DNA of 64,000 bases from Akkermansiaceae bacterium (lineage in GTDB: Bacteria > Verrucomicrobiota > Verrucomicrobiia > Verrucomicrobiales > Akkermansiaceae): the NCBI GenBank assembly GCA_903919975.1, contig CAIXKE010000023.1, positions 78,224-142,223 of the forward strand, given 5' to 3'. This document shows, one piece after another, positions 31,747 to 42,314 of this stretch (its first letter is position 1; each line of letters starts with the position of its first letter). The notes under the pieces are model-generated. The model made no database searches. It had not been told where the DNA came from and was given only the letters and a program-made list of their open reading frames with translations. A program made the translations under genes and the position numbers.

Positions 31747-33755
31747 GGTTTTTCCGCCCATAACTTCGCTGCCTCCGCGCGTTCGTGTTTTGGATAATCC
31801 TTCACCAACAAATTCCATACCTCACGAGCGTCGTCCTTGCGACCGATTTCGTAAAGCGCTCTTCCCCACCAAAAACGCAATTCAATCTCTTCCGGCGCTC
31901 CCTGCCTCACTTTGAGGCTCGTCTCGATGTCCTGCAGGGCCCGTGCGTAATCCTGCGCAAGGAACATCACTCGAGCCCGCCACAGCAATTGGTCACCCTC
32001 GATCTTCGCCGCGGGTCTTTCAATCTCCCACGCCGCAAGTTTTTCTAACGATTCGTCAAGGTGCTTGCCATTGACTAGTTCTTCAATAGCCAGCGAGCGC
32101 GCACGATCAATCACGGGGGATCGACCATCCGTCTTGGCATCACCCGAAACCGCATTCGCAAAGCTCCGCGCCGCATCCTCGGTCCTGCCGTTGAGAAGTT
32201 GATAGTCCCCAAGCCGGATCAGCGCCATGCGGGCGAGCAACTTGTCGCCGCTCTTTTCCAAATTCGCCACAAGCCCGACCACCTGCGGGTCATTGAGCCG
32301 GAAAACCCGGATATCGAGTTCCAGCAGGTTCACTGAACGACCCAGAGCTTTTCTCGCATCCTCGGGCAGGCTTTCGAGTCGCGCCAGCGCCGCCTTCGGA
32401 TCACTCTTCGCGGTCTCCTGAATCCCCATTGTCATGGCCGAGGTCCAGTATCCGCTATCCGGTTTCGCCTTCTCAAGCCATGCTTCGGCCCACCGCGCTG
32501 CCTGCGCCGATGGCAGAAAACCCCGCGCAAGAATAAACCCCGCCTTCCTCGCGGGCTCGGCCAAAGCCAACGGATCTTCTTTTTCCAACAGCTTCAGATA
32601 ACTCTTAATTTGTGAATCATTGTTGACGGATTCGGCAACCAAATCACGGGGAATCATCAACATTCGTCGCCCCTCGATGCCGCGCCCTCCATTTCTCAAA
32701 CGCACAATCACAAGCACCGGATCAAGACTCGTCCATAGCCGATGGACGTCATTTCCATGATCCACCCTGCCATCCGGCCACAGCCACTCAACCTTCCAAT
32801 CCGCGCCCGGATCGGGAATTGCCACCGATACTTTGACATACCATTCCCCGCCAAATCCGACATAACTCACCGCCTGCAAATCCACCAATGGAACCGGCGT
32901 GCCATCTGCGGATTCAAACGCATCCGCCTTAACCTTGCCCGGATGCACCCAGGCATCCGGCGGAACGTTGCCGAGTTTTCCGCCCTGTTCCCAACCAAGC
33001 ACCATCGCGCCCGGAGCATCGATTGCCCCATGGCTATACTCCACATTCGCAAATTTCCCGTTCGTCCGGACTTTCGTCACAGGCGCCTTCCGCGGATCCA
33101 GCGGGGGCGGTTGGTTTTTCTGCCAACTCATGACCGGATTACCGTCCATCATCACGTAAGAAACATCATCTGATAGAGTGTAGAATTTCATTTCGCCTCC
33201 ATCGCCGGTCTTGATCATTCCGGTGTAACGGCTAAGATAACGGCTCTCTTTGCCAAACGGATTGCCTCCGTGAAAAACCAATGGCACGAAGCCAACGCCA
33301 TCCACTGCCGTTGATTTCTTCCACGCCTCCTGCCAGCCGGAATACGTCGTGATATTCGCCCCATCCGGCATCCGCCGCGTTTCTAGCAAAAGACTACGCG
33401 CCGCCGACCAAGACTGCATCCGCCGTGACGAATTCCCCCCGAAATACAAAGTTGCGCCTCCCTCGGATGGCATCGATTCCGCCAGCATGAGAAGCTTTCG
33501 GCCGCTGCTTCTCCAGACGCCATCAAGAGCGATCTCCTTGCCATCAGGGCCCATCAGAACCGCATCACGCATGTCCGGCCGTCCACCACCGAAATCCGGT
33601 AAATCGATCTCCCATCCCGCTTCAGGCGCTCCCGGCTCTTCTCCCGCATGCAACGCCACGCGCCACGGAGCTCCCGGCACAGCCCAATCTTTCGGGGCCG
33701 CTGAGACATTCCCGAAAACCACAACTAACAAAAAATAGGAATATTTCCGTATCAT
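31743..33755 (-). CDS. Secreted PA14-like/TPR protein of the MoxR operon
   Basis: The 670-residue protein has a signal peptide (MIRKYSYFLLVVVFGNVSAA). The first 330 residues form beta-rich domains: APWRVALHAGEEPGAPEAGW resembles DUF2341-like openings, and YTGMIKTGDGGEMKFYTLSDD resembles PA14, which binds glycans. The C-terminal 270 residues are TPR-like helices (LARMALIRLGDYQLLNGRTEDA, LRFWWGRALYEIGRKDDA). It probably works outside the cytoplasm as a scaffold. It overlaps its neighbours on both sides by four bases. Confidence 0.65.
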   Translation of the reverse strand: MIRKYSYFLLVVVFGNVSAAPKDWAVPGAPWRVALHAGEEPGAPEAGWEIDLPDFGGGRPDMRDAVLMGPDGKEIALDGVWRSSGRKLLMLAESMPSEGGATLYFGGNSSRRMQSWSAARSLLLETRRMPDGANITTYSGWQEAWKKSTAVDGVGFVPLVFHGGNPFGKESRYLSRYTGMIKTGDGGEMKFYTLSDDVSYVMMDGNPVMSWQKNQPPPLDPRKAPVTKVRTNGKFANVEYSHGAIDAPGAMVLGWEQGGKLGNVPPDAWVHPGKVKADAFESADGTPVPLVDLQAVSYVGFGGEWYVKVSVAIPDPGADWKVEWLWPDGRVDHGNDVHRLWTSLDPVLVIVRLRNGGRGIEGRRMLMIPRDLVAESVNNDSQIKSYLKLLEKEDPLALAEPARKAGFILARGFLPSAQAARWAEAWLEKAKPDSGYWTSAMTMGIQETAKSDPKAALARLESLPEDARKALGRSVNLLELDIRVFRLNDPQVVGLVANLEKSGDKLLARMALIRLGDYQLLNGRTEDAARSFANAVSGDAKTDGRSPVIDRARSLAIEELVNGKHLDESLEKLAAWEIERPAAKIEGDQLLWRARVMFLAQDYARALQDIETSLKVRQGAPEEIELRFWWGRALYEIGRKDDAREVWNLLVKDYPKHERAEAAKLWAEKP

Positions 33756-36700
33756 GGCGCATCAAGTGAGCGAAAATAATCATCCACCGGTTGTTGGAAC
33801 CCGGACGGCACCGCGACATCGGCACCACCGGGAAGGCGTTTCTCACCGACAAAACGGCTGCCGCCGGCTCCGAGAACCTTCACATCGCCGGTGCTGGATC
33901 CCTCGCCGATTTCCCGTAAGCCCGCCACGATCCGGCGGTGCAGCGCTTGATAATCCGCCATGCGCCCAGCCGACAGCGCCTCGCGGGACTCATCCATCAA
34001 CCGCACCACCTCCGGCATGGCTCCGGTCCGCAGATAGAACAACCGCGCGGTGGCATAACTCTTCGCCGTTTGCTGTGCGAGCAAAGCCTGCTCCGCAGCA
34101 AGCGCGTCATTGAGAATCTGATCCGGCGCGTTAACCGACCGCAGCGGCGCCTCGCCGGTCATACCCGCGCGTTGGCTCGCACCACCCGCCTTGCCTCCAC
34201 CGGTCGCCTTGGCGTCTGATGGCGGTCCATCGTCCTGCACCTGTCCCTTCTGCAATGGATCATTGGTGCGGCGCGCGTCGATCGAACTTCCCTCAAGTTT
34301 ATCCGCGCGCTGGTTGACCATCTCACCGCTCGACATTCCCTCGCGCCCACCGCTGGATCGACCGGTTTGCTCATTTTTGTTAGGTGGCGTGTTACCGGAT
34401 TTCCCCTGCGCGTTGAAACCGGGCATCGGACCGTCCGCCACCTCCCAGCCATTCGCTGGATTGACCGCAAATGCATTGTTGGAAGCGGCGTCCTGAACTT
34501 GCTCTTCGAGGCCTTCCTGCTTCTGAAGCAAATCGCCCACCAAATCCGTAAACGCATCCGGCAAAGGCAAATTCGGAATTTCCGGCATCTCGGTAAGATC
34601 AAAATTCTCCATCAACCACTTGGTCGTCTCATTTTTATCCGGCAACCACATTTCCATGTCTTCGGCCGTCTCAGCGGCTTTTTCCATCGCTTCCAATAAA
34701 CTCTCCTCTTTCTGCACGGCGACCTCCGACGGTTTCAACTCACCCGCCAAGGCCTGCTCGGTGTCCTGTTGGATCACATCCTCATAAATCTTCGTCAACT
34801 CCTCGCGTAGTTCATTCATCGGCTTCAAATCAGGAAACGCGTGCGCGTCCTTCAGCATTTGCTCGATGAGCTTCTCGATCGCCGCTTTCTGCGCAGCCAA
34901 CTCCTTCGCCTTCGCGACATCCTCGGGAGTAAAATCATCCTTGGAGGCCAACTCCTTACTCTTCTCCACCACCGCGCGTTGTTGTTCGACCAGCGCGTCG
35001 AGTTTTTCGTGAATGTCCGCAGCGGATTCCTTCATGGATTCCGCCTGTTCGCCCGCCTCACTCCGCTGCGAGGTGTTGAGCAATTCGAGCACCTTCGCAA
35101 GATCCACGAGCACCTGCTTGCAGACTCCCGAGGCATCGAAAAACGCCTCTTCTTCGGTTTTTCCGGCCGCCAGAATCATCTGCTCGTAAATCTTCGACGC
35201 ACTCATCAACTCCGCTGCTTTCACCAGCACCTTGCGGAACGCCGCATCGCCAAGTGAAGCGTTGCTAGATCCATCCGCAAGCGCCTGACGCACCACCCGC
35301 GATTCATCCGCCAGCGCGTCCTGATCCGCAGCCATCGCAGCCCCCTCGCCCTTCACACCTTTCAAAACCCGATCATGCAAGGCCTTCTCGCGATTGAACA
35401 GAACTTCCACCCGTCCGATCAAATCTCGCACGGCAGTTCCAGCGGTCTCATCATGCAAATCCGCCGGCAGGTTTTTCAAACGCGCGAGAATCGCCACCTC
35501 CAGTGCCTCGCCCTTCGCCAGCGCCTCGTTCCGTTTCGTGCCCTTGGCGGCAGCCGCATCCCTCAGGGCAAGCACCGCCTGCGGCATTTCCTTCGCCGCA
35601 AGCGATCCTAACACATCACGCCACGCCGCCGATCCCGCCGGAGTCGTCGCCACCAATTGGCGCGCTTCCTCCTCGATCCGCAATTGCCGTTCCGCGACCG
35701 ATGCGACATCGGCGGCATCGTCACCACGCGGCAATGCCCGAGTGGCATCGAGGTTTTTCTGTTGCAGCCGCAGCAGGTCATCAAGACCAGCTAACACCTC
35801 GCCTTGCCGCTGTTCATTGGCGCGCCGCAATTCTTCCGGAGTGACGATGCGCACCACCAGCATCCGCGAGAGCGTGCGACCGGGACCGGCCACATCATTA
35901 CCATCGATCGCGGCGACGCAAAACCACGCCTCGTTCTCCCCTTTTTCGACCCACCGCGAAAGTTGGATATCCACCGTCTGCTTGAAAGCGGGTGCCGCCG
36001 GCTTCCACGACTGAATCACCTTCCCGTCCGGCTTCTCGGCCGTCCCGCGGAACACATCCACTTGGGCGAGCCCATAATCATCAGTCGCCTCAAAACTCAG
36101 CCGCAACCATGCGTCTCTTGTGAGTAAAACCTCTTCCTCGCCGGTCGGATCGATCAAACGAATGCGCGGCACCTCGTCTGCTTTGACATTAAATTCGACC
36201 CGGGATTGATCAGTTAGGCCATTCACATCCGTCCAACTTGCAGTCCAAGGCCGGTTGTTCATCAGACGACCACTCAATTTCCATGTTTCCGGGTTACCGC
36301 CAGCGGCGACCTTCACATCGTCGTGATCGACTGATAACTCTTTCAAGCCATGGTCAAAGATCCAGCCCACGTTGACATCCGACCCCTGCGGAATCGCTGG
36401 CCATGTCGCACCGTCCGCCACCTGCACGGGTTTCAGTTTCGTGTAGTTGGGCGGCGTGAACACCAGATCCCGCGCCACCACTTTCGCCGGAACGCGCACC
36501 TTAATACGACGTTCAAACGACTTCGCGTCTCCAGCCTCAAACCAATACGTCCCGCTGTCAGGCCACTTGCGCTCGACCGACCACGCCATCGTCGCTCCCT
36601 CGCGATTCACCGCATGACGGTCGATTCGGCCATCACTGTTAGAAACCACCAACCAGACATCCTTCGGTGCCTCGCCCGCCAGCGTCACCCGCATCGGGAC

Positions 36701-37345
36701 CTGGGCGCCGCGCGCTACCACCAAATCGCCTGGAGTGACATCCAGCACGCGGGTTTTCGTGATTGGCGGGATCTCCCGGGCAGGCATCAACACCCGGCCC
36801 ACGCGGTTGCGAAATTCGTCGGGTTTCAGGAGAAACAACAACGCCCCGAGACACACTAGCACGCCCACGCCCGCCGACCACCTCCGCAACAAGCGCCAGT
36901 CATACACGCGTTTCCATGAAATCCCGCCCCACAGGCCGGACAGCTCGCCTAACAAAACCGCGCGCCACGATGAACCCCCGTCGAGCGTGCGATCAAGCTG
37001 CACCGCATTCACCAGCGCGTTGTCGGTCCGCCCGCTCGCCTCTTCGAGTCGGCGCGCCAGAGCCGCATCGTCCATGCGCCGGAGCCCGACCTGCAGCGCA
37101 CGAACCAGTGCTACCATCAACGGCAGCATGAATGCGACAAACCCGACCCAACGCCCGAAAGCGCCGAACTTCGCCCGCGCATCCGCCACCAACCACACGG
37201 CCAGCACCACACCCGCCACCACGAAACCGGCGGAAAGCGCCGTAAATCCCCGTCCGATCTTCAAGGCCCGACCGGCGCGATCCAGCATCCGGCGCGGTGA
37301 CGCCGAGTCGGAAGTCTCCCGATGCGATGTGGGATGGGATTTCAC
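33752..37345 (-). CDS. Large DUF4175-like membrane protein
   Basis: The 1197-residue protein begins with paired membrane spans (about residues 35-58 and 67-84) and a third span near 155-175 (SAGVGVLVCLGALLFLL). A long periplasmic part follows with Ig-like beta domains (RVLDVTPGDLVVARGAQVPM, FEATDDYGLAQVDVF), then extended charged coiled-coil segments (EKSKELASKDDFTPEDVAKA) and a Gly/Asn/Ser-rich C-terminus. The layout matches DUF4175-type proteins that accompany MoxR/DUF58 genes in Planctomycetota and Verrucomicrobiota. The function is unknown. It is nine bases after the lipoprotein-like gene and overlaps the next gene by four. Confidence 0.7.
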   Translation of the reverse strand: MKSHPTSHRETSDSASPRRMLDRAGRALKIGRGFTALSAGFVVAGVVLAVWLVADARAKFGAFGRWVGFVAFMLPLMVALVRALQVGLRRMDDAALARRLEEASGRTDNALVNAVQLDRTLDGGSSWRAVLLGELSGLWGGISWKRVYDWRLLRRWSAGVGVLVCLGALLFLLKPDEFRNRVGRVLMPAREIPPITKTRVLDVTPGDLVVARGAQVPMRVTLAGEAPKDVWLVVSNSDGRIDRHAVNREGATMAWSVERKWPDSGTYWFEAGDAKSFERRIKVRVPAKVVARDLVFTPPNYTKLKPVQVADGATWPAIPQGSDVNVGWIFDHGLKELSVDHDDVKVAAGGNPETWKLSGRLMNNRPWTASWTDVNGLTDQSRVEFNVKADEVPRIRLIDPTGEEEVLLTRDAWLRLSFEATDDYGLAQVDVFRGTAEKPDGKVIQSWKPAAPAFKQTVDIQLSRWVEKGENEAWFCVAAIDGNDVAGPGRTLSRMLVVRIVTPEELRRANEQRQGEVLAGLDDLLRLQQKNLDATRALPRGDDAADVASVAERQLRIEEEARQLVATTPAGSAAWRDVLGSLAAKEMPQAVLALRDAAAAKGTKRNEALAKGEALEVAILARLKNLPADLHDETAGTAVRDLIGRVEVLFNREKALHDRVLKGVKGEGAAMAADQDALADESRVVRQALADGSSNASLGDAAFRKVLVKAAELMSASKIYEQMILAAGKTEEEAFFDASGVCKQVLVDLAKVLELLNTSQRSEAGEQAESMKESAADIHEKLDALVEQQRAVVEKSKELASKDDFTPEDVAKAKELAAQKAAIEKLIEQMLKDAHAFPDLKPMNELREELTKIYEDVIQQDTEQALAGELKPSEVAVQKEESLLEAMEKAAETAEDMEMWLPDKNETTKWLMENFDLTEMPEIPNLPLPDAFTDLVGDLLQKQEGLEEQVQDAASNNAFAVNPANGWEVADGPMPGFNAQGKSGNTPPNKNEQTGRSSGGREGMSSGEMVNQRADKLEGSSIDARRTNDPLQKGQVQDDGPPSDAKATGGGKAGGASQRAGMTGEAPLRSVNAPDQILNDALAAEQALLAQQTAKSYATARLFYLRTGAMPEVVRLMDESREALSAGRMADYQALHRRIVAGLREIGEGSSTGDVKVLGAGGSRFVGEKRLPGGADVAVPSGFQQPVDDYFRSLDAP

Positions 37346-37354
37346 TAAGGTGCG

Positions 37355-38032
37355 TTACGGTTTCGTTTCAGGCTTTTGATCGGACGAACCGTCATTCACG
37401 AAGGTCAGTCGGAAATTCGTGAAATAGGACTTCCCGGCGCCCATGGTCGCGCCGTAGTTGACCACCTTCACCGAGATGAATTCCGGTGCCTGATCCTTAC
37501 CCGCGATCACCACGGTCTTCGGCACTTTGAATTCGCGCCCCGCAGTTGTCCAAACCTTGGAGTTTCCGGGCGGCGAAGGCACCTGTGCCCGATAACACAT
37601 CATCATGGCCGGCCGGCCATCCGCCGGAGCGCGGCGGAAAATCGTGCGCTTCTGCTCCGGATGCGGATCAGCGCTCCAAGCCTCCGCATGGATCTTCGCG
37701 GAAAGATCCCATGTCATGCAATCGACCTCCACCTTGTAGGTCGCACCTGCCACCACCGGCACCGGCACGCTCTCAATCTTGCCACCTTGGTTTCCGGCAA
37801 TGCCTGCCGGCAAATCGAGCACCACCGCCTTGCGCTCGCCCGCCGCGGCCATCTTCACATAGGGCGAATTGCCCTTGTAAAATGCCTCGTCGGGGAAATC
37901 CGTCAGCCACCCCTTCAGCGGCTCCTTGCCTTCGAAATTTCCGTTAGGCAGCAGATTCTTCTCTTCGCCGCACGCGATTACCGGCCACAGAAGCGCGGAA
38001 ATGATCAGGAAACTGGCTTTACGAGAGTTCAT
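37355..38032 (-). CDS. Putative lipoprotein with carbohydrate-binding-like fold
   Basis: The 225-residue product starts MNSRKASFLIISALLWPVIA followed by Cys, a plausible lipobox (VIAC). Next comes NLLPNGNFEGKEPLKGW, the usual opening of CBM-like jelly-roll domains. Beta-strand-rich sequence with VVAGATYKVEVDCMTW fits that fold. I chose ATG 38032 because the longer frame upstream has no signal sequence and overlaps a non-conserved stretch. Ligand unknown. Confidence 0.65.
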   Translation of the reverse strand: MNSRKASFLIISALLWPVIACGEEKNLLPNGNFEGKEPLKGWLTDFPDEAFYKGNSPYVKMAAAGERKAVVLDLPAGIAGNQGGKIESVPVPVVAGATYKVEVDCMTWDLSAKIHAEAWSADPHPEQKRTIFRRAPADGRPAMMMCYRAQVPSPPGNSKVWTTAGREFKVPKTVVIAGKDQAPEFISVKVVNYGATMGAGKSYFTNFRLTFVNDGSSDQKPETKP

Positions 38033-38105
38033 GGGCGGTCTGGTAAGATTGAACCCCGAAATCATGAATGGTTTTTTCCTTCCCGTCCACGCCCGTTTCC
38101 GCCAT

Positions 38106-40247
38106 TCACGCCAGCCCTCTCCTCCGGCGCAGCCACCACTCACCGCAGAGGCAGGCAAGTAGCAAGGCCACAATCAGCGGGTGGTTCCAGATGTCGGTGA
38201 CAACTTCGCGCTCGATCTGGCGTTTGGGTTTCGGAAGCATTTCCAACCACTTCTCACCCTCACCCCGGGCGAAATACGCGCCACCGCTTTGTTTGGCGAG
38301 CTGCTGGAGAAACTCCGCGTCAGGTGACTCACCGCGACGTTCCTCAGGCGAGGCCGCGACGGCGAAACTCATGTGGGCGCGCACCTCGCCGCCAGCCCAC
38401 GATGCCAGCGCATCGACCTGATAGACACCGGTGGCATCCGCTTCAGTTTCACCCCGGAAGCCGGTCACGCGACGACCCTCCGGGTTTTGCCAAACTGCGG
38501 CTTGCAGGGTCTGCGGTCGGATCGTGCCGGATGGCGACTTGATCGTGACGTCGAGCGATTCAAAAGGTGCAACGCCTTTGCCGATCCACTCGGCCTGAAT
38601 GGAGACTTTGCCGCCTTGTTGATAGAACGTCCGGTCGCTCGTGAGTTCGATGCGACCGCGGCTTTGCAATCCTTCCTGATCGGGCGCGAGCCAATCGAGC
38701 ATCTGCGACCAAAAGGTATCGTAGGCGGAGAGTTGGCCGCTCCATCCCGGCGAGGCGACGCGCCAGCGCCAGAGCGTGTCGCTGAGCAATACCGCTACCC
38801 GTCCCGCGCCCTGTTGTTTCACCACGACCAACGGGCGCGCCTGCCCGTCTGCAATGGCCTCCATCAGCACCTGCGCGTTGCCGACCACACCGTTAGCGAG
38901 ATTCGCACCCTGCAAAGCGGGAAAATCCTTCACCGCCTCGAACAACGGACCAAACACCGGATGGCGCAAACCCGCGTCGGTGAGTTTTACGCCGAAGCGC
39001 CCGTCGCGATGCGGCGCGGGCGTTGGCACCGGCAACACGCGTCCGAGACATTCAGCTGCTCGCGGCGAGTCTAACAAATTCGATCCCCCGAGCAAGACCA
39101 AGCCCCCGCCCTTGTCCGCGAAATCCGAGATGGCCTGCCATTGCGCCGGGTTGAGCGCGTCCGGACTGACATCCTCCAGCACGATGGTGGAGCGGGACGA
39201 AAGCGCCGCCGCGCTCAGATCGAGCGTGTCCTTGCCGCCGTCGATGCTCGCCCAGTGGCCGTCCTGCCAGCGGGCATAACTGTCGAGCCGCACATTACGG
39301 TCCGTGGTGAGTGCGCGACGCAGGAATTTCCCTTCAAACCCGATTGTGTTAGAAATCAACAACACGCTGCGTCCTTCCTGCCGCACGGCGACCACAAAGG
39401 GCTGAGACTTCGCAGAACCATCCGCCGCGGGATCGGCAACGCGCAACTCGTAAGCATAACTTCCCGGACGCTCGGGTTTCAGCGGAAGAATCGCCTCCAC
39501 CACATCGCCACGGCGCATGAAACGCACGCGTTTCTCTACAAGCTTACGACCCTCACTCCACAGCTCGACCGGGATATCCTTACCATCCACGCCCCAGCCC
39601 TGCAGAACGACCCGCACGCTGGTTTCCGCGCCTGCCTCGGGGCGGCGCGGCGGTTCGACCTGCCACACCGCCACCCGCGCGGTGGTGTCGGACCCCGGCG
39701 GCTCCACTTCCATCACCCAGCACGGAAGACTCAGGCTAACAGGTGGGCCGCCGCCGGTGTCCAAGCCATCGGAAATCAAGACAATGCCCGCCGCACCCTC
39801 GCGGCCCCAGCGGCGCGACCAATCGCTGAGTGCGGCGTTGATACGCGACTCGGCTCCCTTGAATGAAAGCTCGCCGGGGATGGTTTCCTTGATTTCCCTA
39901 TCGACCGAGAAAAACCGGAAATCGCACGTTTCCCGGGCCTTGCGGAAGGCGGCGGATTCCAACCACTCGCGGGCCACCATGGCGCGCGTCTCGGGCGTCG
40001 GGCCGTCGTTCATGCTTTGTGAATCGTCGATCAACACGCCCACCAGCGGTCGCTCGACCACCCACTCGCTGCGCTGAAATTGCGGCTGCAACAGAACAAT
40101 TCCTAACAAAATAGCGGATGCGCCGCGCAGCCCGGCAAGCCACGCCGCTCGCCGCCGGTCCGGATCCTTCCGCAAGCCCGCGAATGTCCATGCTGTGAGT
40201 CCGAGCACGCCGGCGGCCAGCAAACCAAACCACAAATGGTGCATCAT
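38106..40247 (-). CDS. Membrane protein with VWA-like and glutamine-amidotransferase-like regions
   Basis: The 713-residue protein begins with two membrane spans (FGLLAAGVLGLTAWTFAGL and LRGASAILLGIVLLQP). A VWA-like domain has the metal site GVLIDDSQSM (DxSxS) and IVLISDGLDTGGG. The middle part carries VLLISNTIGFEGKFLRRAL and GGGLVLLGGSNLL, resembling class I glutamine-amidotransferase folds. A C-terminal span (PLIVALLLACLCGEWWL) ends in a basic tail. It starts at ATG 40247, overlapping the upstream stop by four bases; a second ATG follows directly. Confidence 0.75.
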   Translation of the reverse strand: MMHHLWFGLLAAGVLGLTAWTFAGLRKDPDRRRAAWLAGLRGASAILLGIVLLQPQFQRSEWVVERPLVGVLIDDSQSMNDGPTPETRAMVAREWLESAAFRKARETCDFRFFSVDREIKETIPGELSFKGAESRINAALSDWSRRWGREGAAGIVLISDGLDTGGGPPVSLSLPCWVMEVEPPGSDTTARVAVWQVEPPRRPEAGAETSVRVVLQGWGVDGKDIPVELWSEGRKLVEKRVRFMRRGDVVEAILPLKPERPGSYAYELRVADPAADGSAKSQPFVVAVRQEGRSVLLISNTIGFEGKFLRRALTTDRNVRLDSYARWQDGHWASIDGGKDTLDLSAAALSSRSTIVLEDVSPDALNPAQWQAISDFADKGGGLVLLGGSNLLDSPRAAECLGRVLPVPTPAPHRDGRFGVKLTDAGLRHPVFGPLFEAVKDFPALQGANLANGVVGNAQVLMEAIADGQARPLVVVKQQGAGRVAVLLSDTLWRWRVASPGWSGQLSAYDTFWSQMLDWLAPDQEGLQSRGRIELTSDRTFYQQGGKVSIQAEWIGKGVAPFESLDVTIKSPSGTIRPQTLQAAVWQNPEGRRVTGFRGETEADATGVYQVDALASWAGGEVRAHMSFAVAASPEERRGESPDAEFLQQLAKQSGGAYFARGEGEKWLEMLPKPKRQIEREVVTDIWNHPLIVALLLACLCGEWWLRRRRGLA

Positions 40248-42310
40248 ACGCCCGCCCTCCTTTCCATCCACTTGGGCAGGCCGCCACCCGCAGCCACCGC
40301 ACGTTGTTTCGCGGCCCGCGCGCTCATCCGGCCCTCCGCCAGAAAAACCAGCGCTGCAGCAGTAAGAAACCACGGCCAGAGCGGCACCTCGCGGCGGATT
40401 TCCTCGCGCCATTCGCGGATGCCCTGCTGACCGGCGGCCACCTTGCCGGGCAGTATCGCCTGAAGTTTCGCCGCTTCCACCGACCGCAGGTCGGACTCCG
40501 CACGACGCACGTTGACCGCACAGCGCCAGAGGGGCTTTCCATCTTCGGAAATCGCGTCGAACATACCGGACCGCAGCGGTCGGACAGCTGACTCGCCATC
40601 CTCTCTCCTAGGCCACGTAGCGGCGATGGAAAACTTCGAGAGATCCGGCCAAGCCTCGCCAACCCAACAAGTAGTCGTCGTCTGCAAAGCAAGCTCCTGC
40701 GCCCGCGCCATCTGCTGGATCAAAACCACGAACGCGGGAGAAAGCGACAGATCGCCCCAACTCCGGTCCGCACTCGAGTTGAGCCAAAATACACGACCCT
40801 TTCCGCGCGGAGCCTCGACCATGAACGGATAGGCTCCCGCCAGCGTGGCTAACAACTTACCGCCATTTGCCGGCACACAACTCCGGGCGATCCGCTGCGG
40901 CAGTGGAGGAAACGGAGTTTGATCGCTCCAAACACCGTCGAAGAGAATGTGGTCCGAAGCTAACAACCGCGTCGCCATCCGCCCGGCGGGCAAACGGACT
41001 TCCTCACCCACGGTGACCGGCCAATCGGCGGGCAAGGGGTCTGGTTGTAAATCTCCGGTCACCACCACGGTGCCACCGGCATTGGCGAATTCCATCGCCT
41101 TTTCCCATGCGGCTTCGTTCGTTAGAGACCCGCCGGTAAACCACAGCGATTCGATGCCTTCGGTCGATTGTTTCAGCCACGCATCGGATTCGATGGCCGT
41201 GGCCTTACCCGCTCCGCCAGCCGCGATGGCTCTTGTCAGGAAAAACGACGGCTTCATGCCACCACCGACGCCCGCCACGTGCTCGACCACGAGCGCTTGG
41301 ATCGGATGCCGCACCGGCAGCGCGAAGTTCCATTTGTCGTCACACGCCAACGCGTCACCGGCCAGCGTAACCTCGCCAGTCAAAACCGGGCCGTCCACTG
41401 AAGGAACCGCCAGCGACAAGGGTACATCCACCGAGCCACCAGCTGGAATTTCCAAGGGTTTGCGAAAAACTATTTTCCCGTCGATCCGGCACTCTAGCAA
41501 ATCACTCACTGCGGTATCGCCGTGGTTCATGACTTTCGCCACGCCGCTGAGCAACGCCCCTTCACGCACCGCCCGCAAATCCCACGCCACCGATTCCACA
41601 TTCACGTTCGCGGCACGCACCGTGTCCGGCGCCAAAACGACGAGCCCCACTCCAGCTCGATCCCACGAGTTTCGGAAAAAATCCTCCGCCGGCCAATCCC
41701 ACGCGGCGGACTGATTGTCGGTGATGATCACCAATTCTTTGCGACCAATGCTGCGAGCCTCAGCCCACTCGTGGGCGGCGTTGAAGACAGGCGCCAGACC
41801 GGAAGAACCGTCCGAGGCGGTAACGGCAGCGAGTTGCTTCAAAAGAAATGCTCGATCGGCGATGGGAACCGGCACCGGTTTCTCCAGACGGTCCGTTAGA
41901 ACCCAAAGCGCCACCGCATCCGAGCGGTCGAGGCCGTCGATCCACTCGCGGGCGAGGCGTTTCGCCGTGTCCATGCGCGTGCCGGATTCACCGCGCCAAC
42001 CCATGCTGGCGGTGGCATCGATCACCACCACGGATTCCACCGAGCGCGCGGCACCCAGCCAGCCGCCGCTCGAACGCACCACCGGCCGGGCGAACGCCGC
42101 CGCCAACAGCGCAATGAGCAAAAGACGCAGTAACAGCAAACCAAGATCCTCCACCTTCGCCTGCCGCTTCATCCGCGCTGTCGCAGATTTCAAGTAACGC
42201 AACGAAGGAAACTCCACCGGCGTCTGCCGCCGCTTCCGCCGCAAGTGCAGCCACAGCGGCACCGCCAAGGCGGCGGCGCTCACTAATAGGAATGGCGAGA
42301 GAAATCCCAT
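40244..42310 (-). CDS. BatA/VWA domain membrane protein
   Basis: The 688-residue protein opens with the BatA N-terminal domain (SPFLLVSAAALAVPLWLHLR then TPVEFPSLRYLK) and a second span at about residue 60. A VWA domain follows (VVVIDATASMGWRG, where T replaces the first Ser of the metal site). A long periplasmic part is next, and a C-terminal span (PLWPWFLTAAALVFLAEGRM) ends the protein. BatA-type proteins work with MoxR ATPases and DUF58 proteins. The gene starts four bases after the DUF58 stop and overlaps the next gene by four. Confidence 0.82.
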   Translation of the reverse strand: MGFLSPFLLVSAAALAVPLWLHLRRKRRQTPVEFPSLRYLKSATARMKRQAKVEDLGLLLLRLLLIALLAAAFARPVVRSSGGWLGAARSVESVVVIDATASMGWRGESGTRMDTAKRLAREWIDGLDRSDAVALWVLTDRLEKPVPVPIADRAFLLKQLAAVTASDGSSGLAPVFNAAHEWAEARSIGRKELVIITDNQSAAWDWPAEDFFRNSWDRAGVGLVVLAPDTVRAANVNVESVAWDLRAVREGALLSGVAKVMNHGDTAVSDLLECRIDGKIVFRKPLEIPAGGSVDVPLSLAVPSVDGPVLTGEVTLAGDALACDDKWNFALPVRHPIQALVVEHVAGVGGGMKPSFFLTRAIAAGGAGKATAIESDAWLKQSTEGIESLWFTGGSLTNEAAWEKAMEFANAGGTVVVTGDLQPDPLPADWPVTVGEEVRLPAGRMATRLLASDHILFDGVWSDQTPFPPLPQRIARSCVPANGGKLLATLAGAYPFMVEAPRGKGRVFWLNSSADRSWGDLSLSPAFVVLIQQMARAQELALQTTTTCWVGEAWPDLSKFSIAATWPRREDGESAVRPLRSGMFDAISEDGKPLWRCAVNVRRAESDLRSVEAAKLQAILPGKVAAGQQGIREWREEIRREVPLWPWFLTAAALVFLAEGRMSARAAKQRAVAAGGGLPKWMERRAGV

Positions 42311-42314
42311 GAAT